From Salvia splendens (taxonomy: Eukaryota > Streptophyta > Magnoliopsida > Lamiales > Lamiaceae), in contig NC_056038.1 of NCBI RefSeq assembly GCF_004379255.2, positions 12,810,729-12,874,728 on the forward strand: 64,000 bases of DNA, written 5' to 3'. A program made the position numbers and the translations under genes. Shown piece by piece: positions 55,261 to 64,000 of the stretch (position 1 is the first letter of the stretch; the number at the start of each line of letters is the position of its first letter). The notes beneath the pieces were generated by a model, which worked only from the letters and a program-made list of their open reading frames with translations, had not been told where the DNA came from and did no database searches.

Positions 55261-56075
55261 CCAAGTCCGGTCAAAGATGTTTATTTCATCAGACCAAAGA
55301 CGAGTCCGGTCAAAGATGTTTATTTCATCAGACCAAAGACGAGTCCGGTCAAAGATGTTTATTTCATCAGACCAAAGACGAGTCTGGTCAAAGATGTTTA
55401 TTTCATCAGACCAAAGACGAGTCCGGTCAAAGATGTTTATTTCATCAGACCAAAGACGAATCCGGTCAAAGATGTTTATTTCATCAGACCGACAAGCCAA
55501 GTCCGGACAAAGATGTTTATTTCATCAGACCGACAAGCCAAGTCCGGACAAAGATGTTTATTTCATCAGACCAAAGACGAGTCCGGTCAAAAGATGTTTA
55601 TTTCATCAGACCAAAGACGAGTCCGGTCAAAGATGTTTATTTCATCAGACCAAAGACGAGTCCGGTCAAAGATGTTTATTTCATCAGACCAAAGACGAGT
55701 CCGGTCAAAGATGTTTATTTCATCAGACCAAAGACGAGTCTGGTCAAAGATGTTTATTTCATCAGACCAAAGACGAGTCCGGTCAAAGATGTTTATTTCA
55801 TCAGACCAAAGACGAATCCGGTCAAAGATGTTTATTTCATCAGACCGACAAGCCAAGTCCGGACAAAGATGTTTATTTCATCAGACCGACAAGCCAAGTC
55901 CGGACAAAGATGTTTATTTCATCAGACCAAAGACGAGTCCGGTCAAAAGATGTTTATTTCATCAGACCAAAGACGAGTCCGGTCAAAGATGTTTATTTCA
56001 TCAGACCAAAGACGAGTTCGGTCAAAGATGTTTATTTCATCAGACCAAGGACCTAGTCCGGTCAAAGAAGTTTAC
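55261..56075. repeat. Tandem array B: 39-bp units in a ~355-bp higher-order pattern
   Basis: About 20 units containing GTCCGGTCAAAGATGTTTAT and TTCATCAGACCAAAGACGA. Variants recur in the same order: GTCTGGTCAAAG at about 55382 and 55738, GAATCCGG at about 55458 and 55813, then GACAAGCCAAGTCCGGAC. This means a ~355-bp block was duplicated. Long open frames on both strands here are only the product of a period divisible by three. Confidence 0.92.
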
Positions 56076-56265
56076 TTCAAGGCCATTTTACATAAAGGAA
56101 GAAACCAAACTAAGAGAAAGGAGACGAAATCATACTTCGCCAGCTTCGTCTCCACCTTCTCGGTGAGGTTCAGCTTCCTTCTCCTTATCTGCTTCGGCTT
56201 CAGCCTCCCCCGTATCCTTATCCAGAATGCCGAAGTGATTCACTTCGCTTTTTCGAGGGAGGTAG

Positions 56266-56939
56266 TGATGGAGTACGAAATAAACAAGCCCAATAGCAGG
56301 GACAGCTCGGCTAGCCCAAAGCCCAAGAAAGAGTTCAGTTCGGCCAAGAGTTCAGTTCGGCACAACCAAAGAGTTCGGCCCTAGCCTATAGCTCGGTAAA
56401 AGCCAACTAATCAAGCTCTGCTCTCTGGTCGGCATCAAGCTCTACTCTCAGATCGGCAAAAGCTGCTCGGCAATAATTTCAGCAGTTCGGTCTCAGTATT
56501 CGACCGAACTAGGAGATAGTGGACTCATGCAAGATTTCCACCTCCGCTACACCGACGATCTATTTTAGTGGTGTCAAGCAGTCATTAACTCAGGCAGGAT
56601 AGTGGACCCATGCAAGGTCGCCACGATCTCCACGACATCCACTACCTAATAAATGCTGCATGCCACGATCTTGGTTCGAAATATAAATAGAACCCAGGTC
56701 AGATAGATAAGGGATCTTCTTCTTCTTCTTCTGTTAAATTCTAATAAGCTCTCTAGAGAGAATATCATAAAGCAGGCCAGTGTTGTAAGCTGTAATTCGC
56801 AGATCAAGCAATACAAACCTGCCCCCATTTCTCCCCGTGGACGTAGATTTACCTCAGTAAATCGAACCACGTAAAATCTCTGTGTTGATCTTCATTTATT
56901 TCCTGCATTTACAAACATCAAAAATTCGCGGACTCATCA
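56266..56939 (+). repeat. Right LTR of the non-autonomous element
   Basis: 674 bp, one visible difference from the left LTR. The GAAGT duplication and the remaining 60 bp of HD-ZIP intron 1 follow. Confidence 0.94.
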
Positions 56940-57674
56940 GAAGTCATGTTTTATGCTCGTATTTTCAGACTTTTGTTCTAAGCTTGATGATATTGAAAAT
57001 CCAGATGCAGAAAGAAGCAAAGGAAAGAGGCTTCGCAGCTACATGGTGTGAACAGGAAGCTGGCAGCCGTGAATAAGCTCTTGATGGAAGAGAGCGATAG
57101 GCTGCAGAAACAGGTATCTCAATTAGTGTATGAAAACAGCTACTTTCGCCAGCATACGAATGAGAATCCACACTCATCCTTATATTTTCAATCTCAGCAG
57201 CAGATTAGTTCGAAATGTGGTCTCAATAAAGCCAATTATGCTTGCAGAATGCACTTTCCACAAAAGACACAAGCGGTGAATCAGTCGTGACGAGTGGTCA
57301 ACAACACCACTTGACGCCGCAGCATCCACCAAGAGATGCTAGTCCTGCAGGGTGAGTAGGGTCTGTCTTGAACGCAGTTGTGTGTGCGTTTTCGGTTAGT
57401 TATGAACAGTGGATATGTTATTGAGTGTAAATCACCGAGCGTAGCATTTAAAAGTCAAGGGAGTAGTGGAGGAATGGTTGTTTGAGTCATTTTCTTGATT
57501 GAGGAAGGAGGAGTATATATGTCTTTATCATGCTATGTGAGCCCATTTACCTTGTCGTGCGTGTTTCTGGGTGTCTTATGAAAGTTCATTTACAGACTTT
57601 TGTCCATTGCAGATGAAACTTTAGCAGAGTTTCTTTCAAAGGCAGCTGGAACTGCTGTTGAGTGGGTTCAAATG

Positions 57675-58028
57675 CCTGGAATGAAGGTACACTTCTTTCA
57701 TTATTCTTCAACTCTATTGCATTTTTTATTCTGTCTTGATATATGCAAGATTTAATATTTTTTACACTTTATAGGCCTTCATTTTAGTGTGATATGTTAT
57801 GCATGTGTGCACAGAGTCATAGGTTAATTTCATGAAGGCTTAAAGGTCTTTTAACCCTATTATAAACTTAAGTGTTTATCATTTGAATAACAGTACTTAA
57901 ATCCTCCACTAGTACAAGTTGAATATTTTACTACAATAGGAGGGTATAATGTTTGCATGAATATTTTAATGGATATTAGCAGTTTTGACCTATTGACTTT
58001 ATATTAATTTCGAGTAGCCTGGTCCGGA
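57675..58028 (+). promoter_or_regulatory. miR165/166 target site, spliced across two START-domain exons
   Basis: The exon ending TGGAATGAAG (57677-57686) joins the exon starting CCTGGTCCGG (58018-58027), making the class III HD-ZIP miR165/166 site in the spliced RNA. Aligned to the miRNA complement it has about three mismatches, all at the ends. The site is intact although the protein frame is broken elsewhere. It exists only in spliced RNA, and only if the upstream exons are transcribed through the 4.8-kb element. Confidence 0.85.
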
Positions 58029-61000
58029 TTCCATTGGAATCGTTGCTATTTCTCATGGTTGCACTGGTGTGGCAGCTCGAGCTTGTGGTCTGGTCGGCCT
58101 CGAGCCTACCAGGGTAAAGTTATCTGTTTTTTTGTAGAGAATCCAACTTGTTAAGTGATGATTTTGGTGGAGTGAAAAATGGATTACCAAAGTATATTTC
58201 AGGTTGCAGAAATCCTCAAGGATCGGCCTTCGTGGTTAAGCAACTGCCGAGCTGTGGATGTTCTCAATGTGCTGCCTACTGCCAATGGTGGAACCGTTGA
58301 ACTTTTGTACATGCAGGTAATTGTGATTTCAATCACGGTGTTCCTTTGCTATTCCTTCTGTATTTCTTACGGATGGGGCTTTTATAATTGGAAACTTTTA
58401 GTTATACGCTCCCACAACTTTGGCACCAGGCCGTGATGTTTGTTTGCTGCGCTATACTTCGGTCATGGATGATGGTAGCCTAGTGGTAGGTGACCATAAC
58501 TTCTATTTTTTATTCAAGGAAAATCTCTAATGTAACAATGCATTCTGAACCAATTTAATGGTTACAGTATCGTTGGTTTCGCATTCAAACTAAAGGTTTG
58601 TGAAAGATCACTTAGCAACACTCAGAATGGTCCTAGCATGCTGCCCGTGCAAAACTTCGTCAGGGCAGAGATGTTGCCTGGCGGTTACTTGATCAGACCT
58701 TGTGAGGGAGGAGGATTGATCATTCACATCGTTGATCACATGAATTTGGAGGTACCTAAATATATCTGCCACGTCTACACTGTGCCTTGGGGATTGTTCT
58801 GATACATACGAGTTACGCTGTTGGCAATTGAAACTAAAAATATATTACAACTATCCTACATCGGTGTACAAAGAGAACTGAAATCACTATATAAGTCTCA
58901 TTGTTCCCTCCTATCACCAATTGGTTTTAGAAAGGAACTCATGGATTTCTCTTACGCCCCTAACAAAGATCACTTTCTTAAATATTTAGCATATATAAGC
59001 ATAACATAGGTGCCAAACAGAAAACACGCAACTAATTTCATTTATTCCCCTTTCCTTACCAGGCATGGAGTGTACCTGAGGTTCTGCTCCCTCTTTATGA
59101 ATCTTCGACGGTGCTTGCTCAAAAGACGACCATGGCGGTGAGAATAGAGCAATAATAAGAACTGATAGGCCGACTATCCTTTGTGTCACTAATGTCATGA
59201 CTTCTGGTGCTCTTGTTCTCCCACACAGGCTCTTCATCATCTCAAGCAGATGGCTCACGACATTCCGCAAACTAATATAAGCAACTGGGGCTGAAGACCA
59301 GCAGCTTTGCAAGCACTTGGCAATCGGTTGAGCAGGTCCTACTATTCTACTTCTCACGAGTCTGGTTTTATTTCTATTTTTGGCTTCTTATGTGTGCAAT
59401 TTCCTGATTATCAATCAGGGGATTCAACGAGGCTCTGAATGGATTCAGCGATGAGGGGTGGACCTTGATAGTAACGACGGCATGGACGATGTTACCATTC
59501 TTGTCAACTCCAATCTAGCAAAAACTTATGGGGTTTAATATCTCTTTCACGAATGAGTACAACTCCATTTTCAATGCCGTCTTGTGTTCCAAAGCTTCAA
59601 TGCTTTTACAGGTACTTTACTTAAAAGCTTGATCTTCTTGTCTTGCCCCAATAATTCTTTTAGCAAATTACAATTATTGATTCTATTGCATTCATTATTA
59701 TTTTGTCAGAATCAAGTCTCTGATTAACTCTTTCTTACTTGTGTGCAGAATGTGCCACCTGCGATACTGCTCAGGTTCTTGCGGGAGCACCGGTCGGAAT
59801 GGGCGGACAACATTGATACCTTTGCAGCATCTGCTACCAAGATTGGTCCATGTACTTTCTTAGGGACTCGGGTTGAAAATTCCGGTGGTCAAGTCATCCT
59901 TCAACTGGCCCAGACTATCGAGCATGAAGAGGCAAGTGCATAGGGTTATTCTTCTCAACTCTTGCTATCTTATCTGACTCTAATTTATTGTAATAGCCTT
60001 TGTTGAAATCTCTAAATAAGAACATATTGTTTGGTTTTCCAATAGCTTCTGGAGGTAATTAAGTTGGAAGGAGTCAGCCACATGCCTGATGATGCAATGA
60101 TGGTTAGAGACATCTTCCATTTGCAGGTAGATATTCCCATTGGATTCCTGCCCAGTTACTAGCTATGATATGTAATGATAGAACAATCCCTCTTGCCTTA
60201 TTTTTATGTTCAATGTCAAAAACCCACTGGTATAAGTTACTAACTTCCCTAATCCTTTCCACGTGCTTACTAACTTCATAGCACAAGAACTTATTACTAC
60301 ATCTGTTGTGGCATGAACTAATTGATGGCATGAAGAATGAGAGTGATCTTATGCTAGTGGGAAACAGATTCTAGAATGCCAGAATAGTCTTCTGTGTAAA
60401 AGAGTTCTAGATGGTAAGTCATTTTTGTACTTATCAAAAAGCTGTTCTGCAACGCAAGTTTGTGACCTGTGGTCTGCATCTTGAATTTGGCAGCTCTGTG
60501 GTGGCATGTGAAAATGCAGTTGGAACACATGATGAACTTTTATTTGCCCCTATTGATGCCGCCTTTGCTGAAAATGCTCCCCTTCTGCCGTCTGGTTTCT
60601 GCATAATTCCCCTTGGTTCTGGAAAGGTGAGTACTCTTTTGTTGCTGTTTTCCTTCTGTTTGTTTATTTCCCTTTCTTGTTACATCACTCAATATTTTGG
60701 AGTAATGAGCTTGATGATAACTCTTTGGAACCATATCTTGTAACGATGTTGTTACATATTCACTTGGTCAGAAGTCTCTTAATAAGGGTTTTGGTATAGC
60801 TTTTTAACTGAAAATTCCAAATTCAGAAGCTTTTATACGGATTCTACATCTAAACGGCTGCAATATTTCACAGGTAGCATCAAGTCCAAATCGTACTCTA
60901 GACCTTGCATCTTCTCTAGAAACTGGAACAGGAGGCAATAAACCGTCGAACGACCTTGCTGTCACCAGCAGCACTTCGAGATCTGTCACGACGATTGCTT

Positions 61001-62421
61001 TCCAGTTTGCATTCGAAAGCCACATGCAAGAAACTGTTTGCATCAATGGCCCGGCAATATGTTCGCAGCATCATATCATCTGTCCAGAGGGCCGCCCTAG
61101 CTCTCTCTTCAGCTCACCTTGGACCAAATGCTGGTCTTCGGTCTCCCCTCGGGACTCCTGAAGCCCATACCTTAGCCTGTTGGATCTGCCAAAGTTACAG
61201 GTAAATCATATCAGAATATGATTGTTAATGTGTTTCTGTATAATACTTTCTCTCTTGATGCATTCTTGACCAATTAATCATACACTCATTTTCCTATTGC
61301 TTCAAATGATTATACAGTAAGATACCATATCTTCAATACTTCAGAGAGGAAATGGCCCATACACTGCGTAGACGAGTACAAATCATGTAAGCTGATGGAA
61401 GTTTCCTTTTTAACTTGTAGGAACCATATGGGAGTGGAGCTTCTGAGGTCTAGCGGCGAAGGGAGTCTACTGTCCTGAAAGCACTTTGGCATCACTCAGA
61501 CGCCATCATGTGCTGTTCCATCAAGGTAACTTTTTCATACATCTCGAATTGATCGTGTCATTCTTTCCGAGTTGTTGATGAACATCACGTGCTAAATTTT
61601 GTAGTGAAAAAATAACTGCTCTTAGTTCGTTTGCGTATTGTTCCAACTATTCATCCAACAGGTCGTTCCTGTTTTCACCTTTGTGAACCAGGCTGGTCTT
61701 GACATGCTTGAGACGACCTTGGTCACACTTCAAGATATATGTCTGGAGAAGATATTTGATGCTCATGGTCGGAAAAACCTCTGCTCAGAGATTCCACACA
61801 TTATGTATCAGGTCATCCAATATACAGCAATGCAACTACTACTTTTCGAAACCATTTTAATCTAGTTGATTTATTATGAGTATTTAGTCATTCTAAACTG
61901 GCAAACTTTGAAACTAGAAACATGGTATGAAAGTTGAAATCGCACATTTTGGGAGGTACCGTATGCCATCGGATGTGGGTTTGGATCCAAATATTTGATT
62001 CATCAAACAGTCTTAAAACAACTTTCTTCATAGAATGCCTTCCCGAGTGGATTAAAGCTTGTACAAGGCCCTCTGAATGTTTTGATGTGTTCGTTTACTA
62101 GCATCTTTTGAGCTCATTAGCTGTTTATCTTGGCAATGTAGGGCTTTGCGTCTCTTCAAGGTGGCATCTGCTTGTTGAGTATGAGCCGGCCCATCTCGTA
62201 CGAGAGAGCCATGGGAAGGTTCTGAATGAAGACGACGACCCACATTGCTTCTGCTTCTGCTTCATGTTCGTCAATTGGTCGTTTGTTTAATATCTTTGAT
62301 AAACATACATTCGTTGAAAGTAACTAAATCCAACCCTTCGTCGAAATTTATTTATATATCTTTTCAATTGAAAACCGTCATTACAAAAATCACAGCACAA
62401 TAATACAGCGCACACTAAAAA

Positions 62422-62922
62422 TCACAAAATTTTAAGGAATAAGAGAGAATTTTGCTGCCCCAAATCCTTATAAAATCTTGTGATAAACTCTTCAGCAGCT
62501 TCATCTACGTGATTATCTTCTTCATCGTTTCTCAACGGAAACGGTGAGTCAGTTATCCTCAGCTGCCTCACCATCGGGCTCGGGCCGAAGCCCGGAAGAG
62601 CCGGCGAGGCAGTGGCGCTGTGGAACATCTCGACCGCGGCCTTCATTAGCTCTTCCTCGGTGGGGCGGCACTGCTTCCGCTTGTGCGCGGAGGTTTTGGC
62701 CCAGCTGAACTCGTATTCTAGGTGGCGATCCGAGGTAGAAGGGCGGTGGTGGTGGGGCATGAGGCTGTGGATGGCGGCTTTGCCGGCGATCTTGCCGCGC
62801 TTCATCAGCATGCTGAGATCAGCTAATAGCTTCCCCTTTGAAATGCCTTTTCTCAGCATGAAATATACCACTTTTACTATTTTCAACAATTTCTTTGCTA
62901 TGATTGGTAGATTTTGCTCCAT
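62422..62922 (-). CDS. DUF761-family small protein, single exon
   Basis: 166 residues from the ATG at 62922. An in-frame ATG at 63120 would add 66 residues, but that stretch runs over the likely TATA box and reads like leader DNA. The protein starts MEQNLPIIAKKLLKIVKVVY and has a basic helical N-half (LADLSMLMKRGKIAGKAA) and a His-rich stretch near residue 60. It ends with the DUF761 motif HVDEAAEEFITRFYKDLGQQ, preceded by LPGFGPSPMVRQLRITDSPF. Proteins of this kind are small, basic and poorly understood, and some are linked to growth or fibre development. It lies tail to tail with the HD-ZIP pseudogene, 131 bp away. Intact, no introns. Confidence 0.85.
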   Translation of the reverse strand: MEQNLPIIAKKLLKIVKVVYFMLRKGISKGKLLADLSMLMKRGKIAGKAAIHSLMPHHHRPSTSDRHLEYEFSWAKTSAHKRKQCRPTEEELMKAAVEMFHSATASPALPGFGPSPMVRQLRITDSPFPLRNDEEDNHVDEAAEEFITRFYKDLGQQNSLLFLKIL

Positions 62923-63022
62923 TTTTCTGGGTGGATTTTTTTTTATGTTTGTTGATGGAGAAAGGTGTTTGGATAGAGAGAAGATTGTTTGATTTGATGG
63001 AAATGGAAGCAAATGAAGGTGG

Positions 63023-63033
63023 TATATATAAAG
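63023..63033 (-). promoter_or_regulatory. TATA box of the DUF761 gene
   Basis: On the minus strand CTTTATATATACC lies about 100 bp upstream of the ATG at 62922, a normal plant distance. No other strong TATA-like box is near. Confidence 0.65.
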
Positions 63034-64000
63034 GGCAGTTAAGTGTACGCCCTGCTTTGTAGGTTGTACCGAGGTTTGTTCAATTTGATTAAATAAAACA
63101 TTCTTCACTTTGCTTTTCAAAATGAGTGTTGTACATATAACATATTAATAACTATACATGGTTTTACTTGAAGGTTTTCTAGTAAATATGTTGATTCGAT
63201 GTTTAATATATCAAGCATTATTGAAGAATGTAAATAAATACTACTCCATTATTCAAATGAATTATTGATGATATGGTGCATTTTTTTTCATTTTATAGTG
63301 AGATAAAAGGGGTGTAATTAATTCGTTATAGAACCGATGTCTCTTAATTGAAAACATTAGTTGCTGTGTTCTAAATCGGGACAGATTGGTAATTTTGATG
63401 AGAAATATTAATGGTTAATTGGTTACTCCAATCTACCTTGCTTAAAAAGCTGGAAATAAAATTTGAATAGATCAACCTATGGAAGTCATGGGACCGATCA
63501 ATAATGTAAATAAATTATGTTAAAACTCTTATAATTATTGGATTAGTTAGTTGATAGTTCTAATTGAGTCTAAATCATGATCATTACTTAGAGATGAAAA
63601 AAAAAGTTGTACTGAGATAAAATAATCGAATAAAAAATGTCTCACTACTTATTACTGTACAATCATTGTTTCAAAAACCTTGAGATGACTGGTGTATGAA
63701 GAAATAAATGTCCCAAGATAGGGAAATTTAATAATAATTATATCGTTTTCAACCCGACCTGCAAGGAAAAGAAGAATGGCGTTTATTTGACTCCAGCATA
63801 TAATTTTGGAATAATTTAAACATACTATAGTGATTATGTCCAGCATGGTTTACTTAGCCAGAAAGGTATGAGTCGGACACGTGTCGGTTGTTGTCCAAAA
63901 TTAATTTCACCTAAAAAATAAAAACAAATTAATACTCCTACAAAGTATTTGCCAGGGAAATGAAGAAGCTTATTGTCGGTAGGAAAGTACGTAGTATTTG
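63034..64000. other. AT-rich flank, no gene seen
   Basis: Upstream DNA of the DUF761 gene. No coding region, RNA gene or repeat ends were recognised. A GACACGTGTCGG palindrome-like motif at about 63877-63888 contains an ACGT core (G-box type). Its relevance is unknown. Confidence 0.4.

Larger units (their letters stand above)
52125..56939 (+). mobile_element. Non-autonomous Ty3/gypsy-like LTR element in intron 1 of the HD-ZIP copy
   Basis: 4815 bp with 674-bp LTRs (52125-52798 and 56266-56939), TGATGG...CATCA ends and a GAAGT target duplication (52120-52124 and 56940-56944). By eye the LTRs differ at one base (near 52568 against 56709). The interior has a primer-like TGGCGCCGTCTGTGGG, a broken gag, a fused remnant of the integrase C-terminus, and then about 1.9 kb of tandem repeats instead of pol. 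The Gag zinc-knuckle segment (YCSFHQTHGHDTEECRNL) is of the gypsy type. It needs proteins from a related complete element. It has the same orientation as the host gene. Confidence 0.92.
51809..62290 (+). pseudogene. Class III HD-ZIP transcription factor pseudogene (ATHB-15/CORONA type)
   Basis: Eighteen exons can be followed: 51809-52026 (homeodomain, YVRYTPEQVEALERLYHNCP), 57005-~57158 (leucine zipper), 57248-57351, 57596-57686, 58018-58113, 58203-58316, 58402-58485, 58596-58751 and 59063-59137 (START domain), 59229-59335, 59419-59611, 59749-59931, 60048-~60126, 60494-60626, 60874-61200, 61421-61525, 61662-61811 and 62142-62290 (MEKHLA, ending NWSFV). QLVYENSYFRQHT marks the ATHB-15 type. 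Lesions: donor after QHT lost; TGA at 59292-59294 for an expected Arg codon; frameshifts in exon 11 near 59470 and 59515, exon 14 near 60508, exon 16 near 61462 and exon 18 near 62213; GC donor after 59931. A 4.8-kb LTR element fills intron 1. The family patterns vascular tissue, meristems and leaf polarity. This copy cannot make the full protein. A homeodomain-only or truncated product is possible. Confidence 0.88.

Noticed and set aside
55261..56075. Regular 39-bp repeats looking like a CRISPR array or a repeat protein
   Set aside because: Plant DNA inside an LTR element, with no unique spacers. The long open frames on both strands come from a repeat length divisible by three.
1..64000. tRNA, rRNA or snoRNA genes
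   Set aside because: No cloverleaf with A and B boxes or rRNA text was recognised by eye; a covariance-model scan was not possible here.

Overview
This is nuclear DNA from a flowering plant: spliced genes with GT-AG introns, wall-associated-kinase-like receptors, a class III HD-ZIP homeobox gene, long LTR retrotransposons, a PIF/Harbinger transposon and many CTCCCTCCGTCCC-type MITEs. A eudicot is clear. A Lamiales or mint-family origin is only an impression from the general look of the genes and MITEs.

Layout. 1-9.9 kb is gene-free, with a 154-bp satellite-like array, two diverged LTR-like repeats in tandem and several MITEs. 9.9-25.2 kb holds two tandem wall-associated-kinase-like (WAKL) genes with a six-exon plan and a duplicated ectodomain. 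The first is a pseudogene with small deletions and a very young Ty1/copia element in its kinase exon. The second is intact by reading (1047 aa). 25.2-29.5 kb is repeat debris, including a probable solo LTR with a Mutator-like foldback MITE inside. 29.5-42.5 kb is a nested pair: a PIF/Harbinger element carrying only a MYB/SANT-like ORF is split by an 11-kb Ty3/gypsy chromovirus, and the ORF is in frame across the insertion. 43.9-47.1 kb is a third, conventional WAKL (721 aa). A small three-exon gene of unknown function lies just behind it on the minus strand.

51.8-62.3 kb is a full-length but decayed class III HD-ZIP gene of the ATHB-15/CORONA type. Nearly all exons can be followed, but there is a stop codon, several frameshifts and a lost splice donor. 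The miR165/166 site is still present at an exon junction. A 4.8-kb non-autonomous LTR element sits in its first intron and contains two higher-order tandem arrays. 62.4-62.9 kb (minus) is a DUF761-type small protein gene.

Together the window shows a receptor-kinase cluster being duplicated and disrupted by recent transposition. Three LTR elements have identical 5-bp target duplications and almost identical LTRs: one difference by eye in 468 bp, one in 674 bp, and a minisatellite length difference in the third. Exon coordinates and frame checks were done by hand. Family names rest on recognised motifs, not on database searches.
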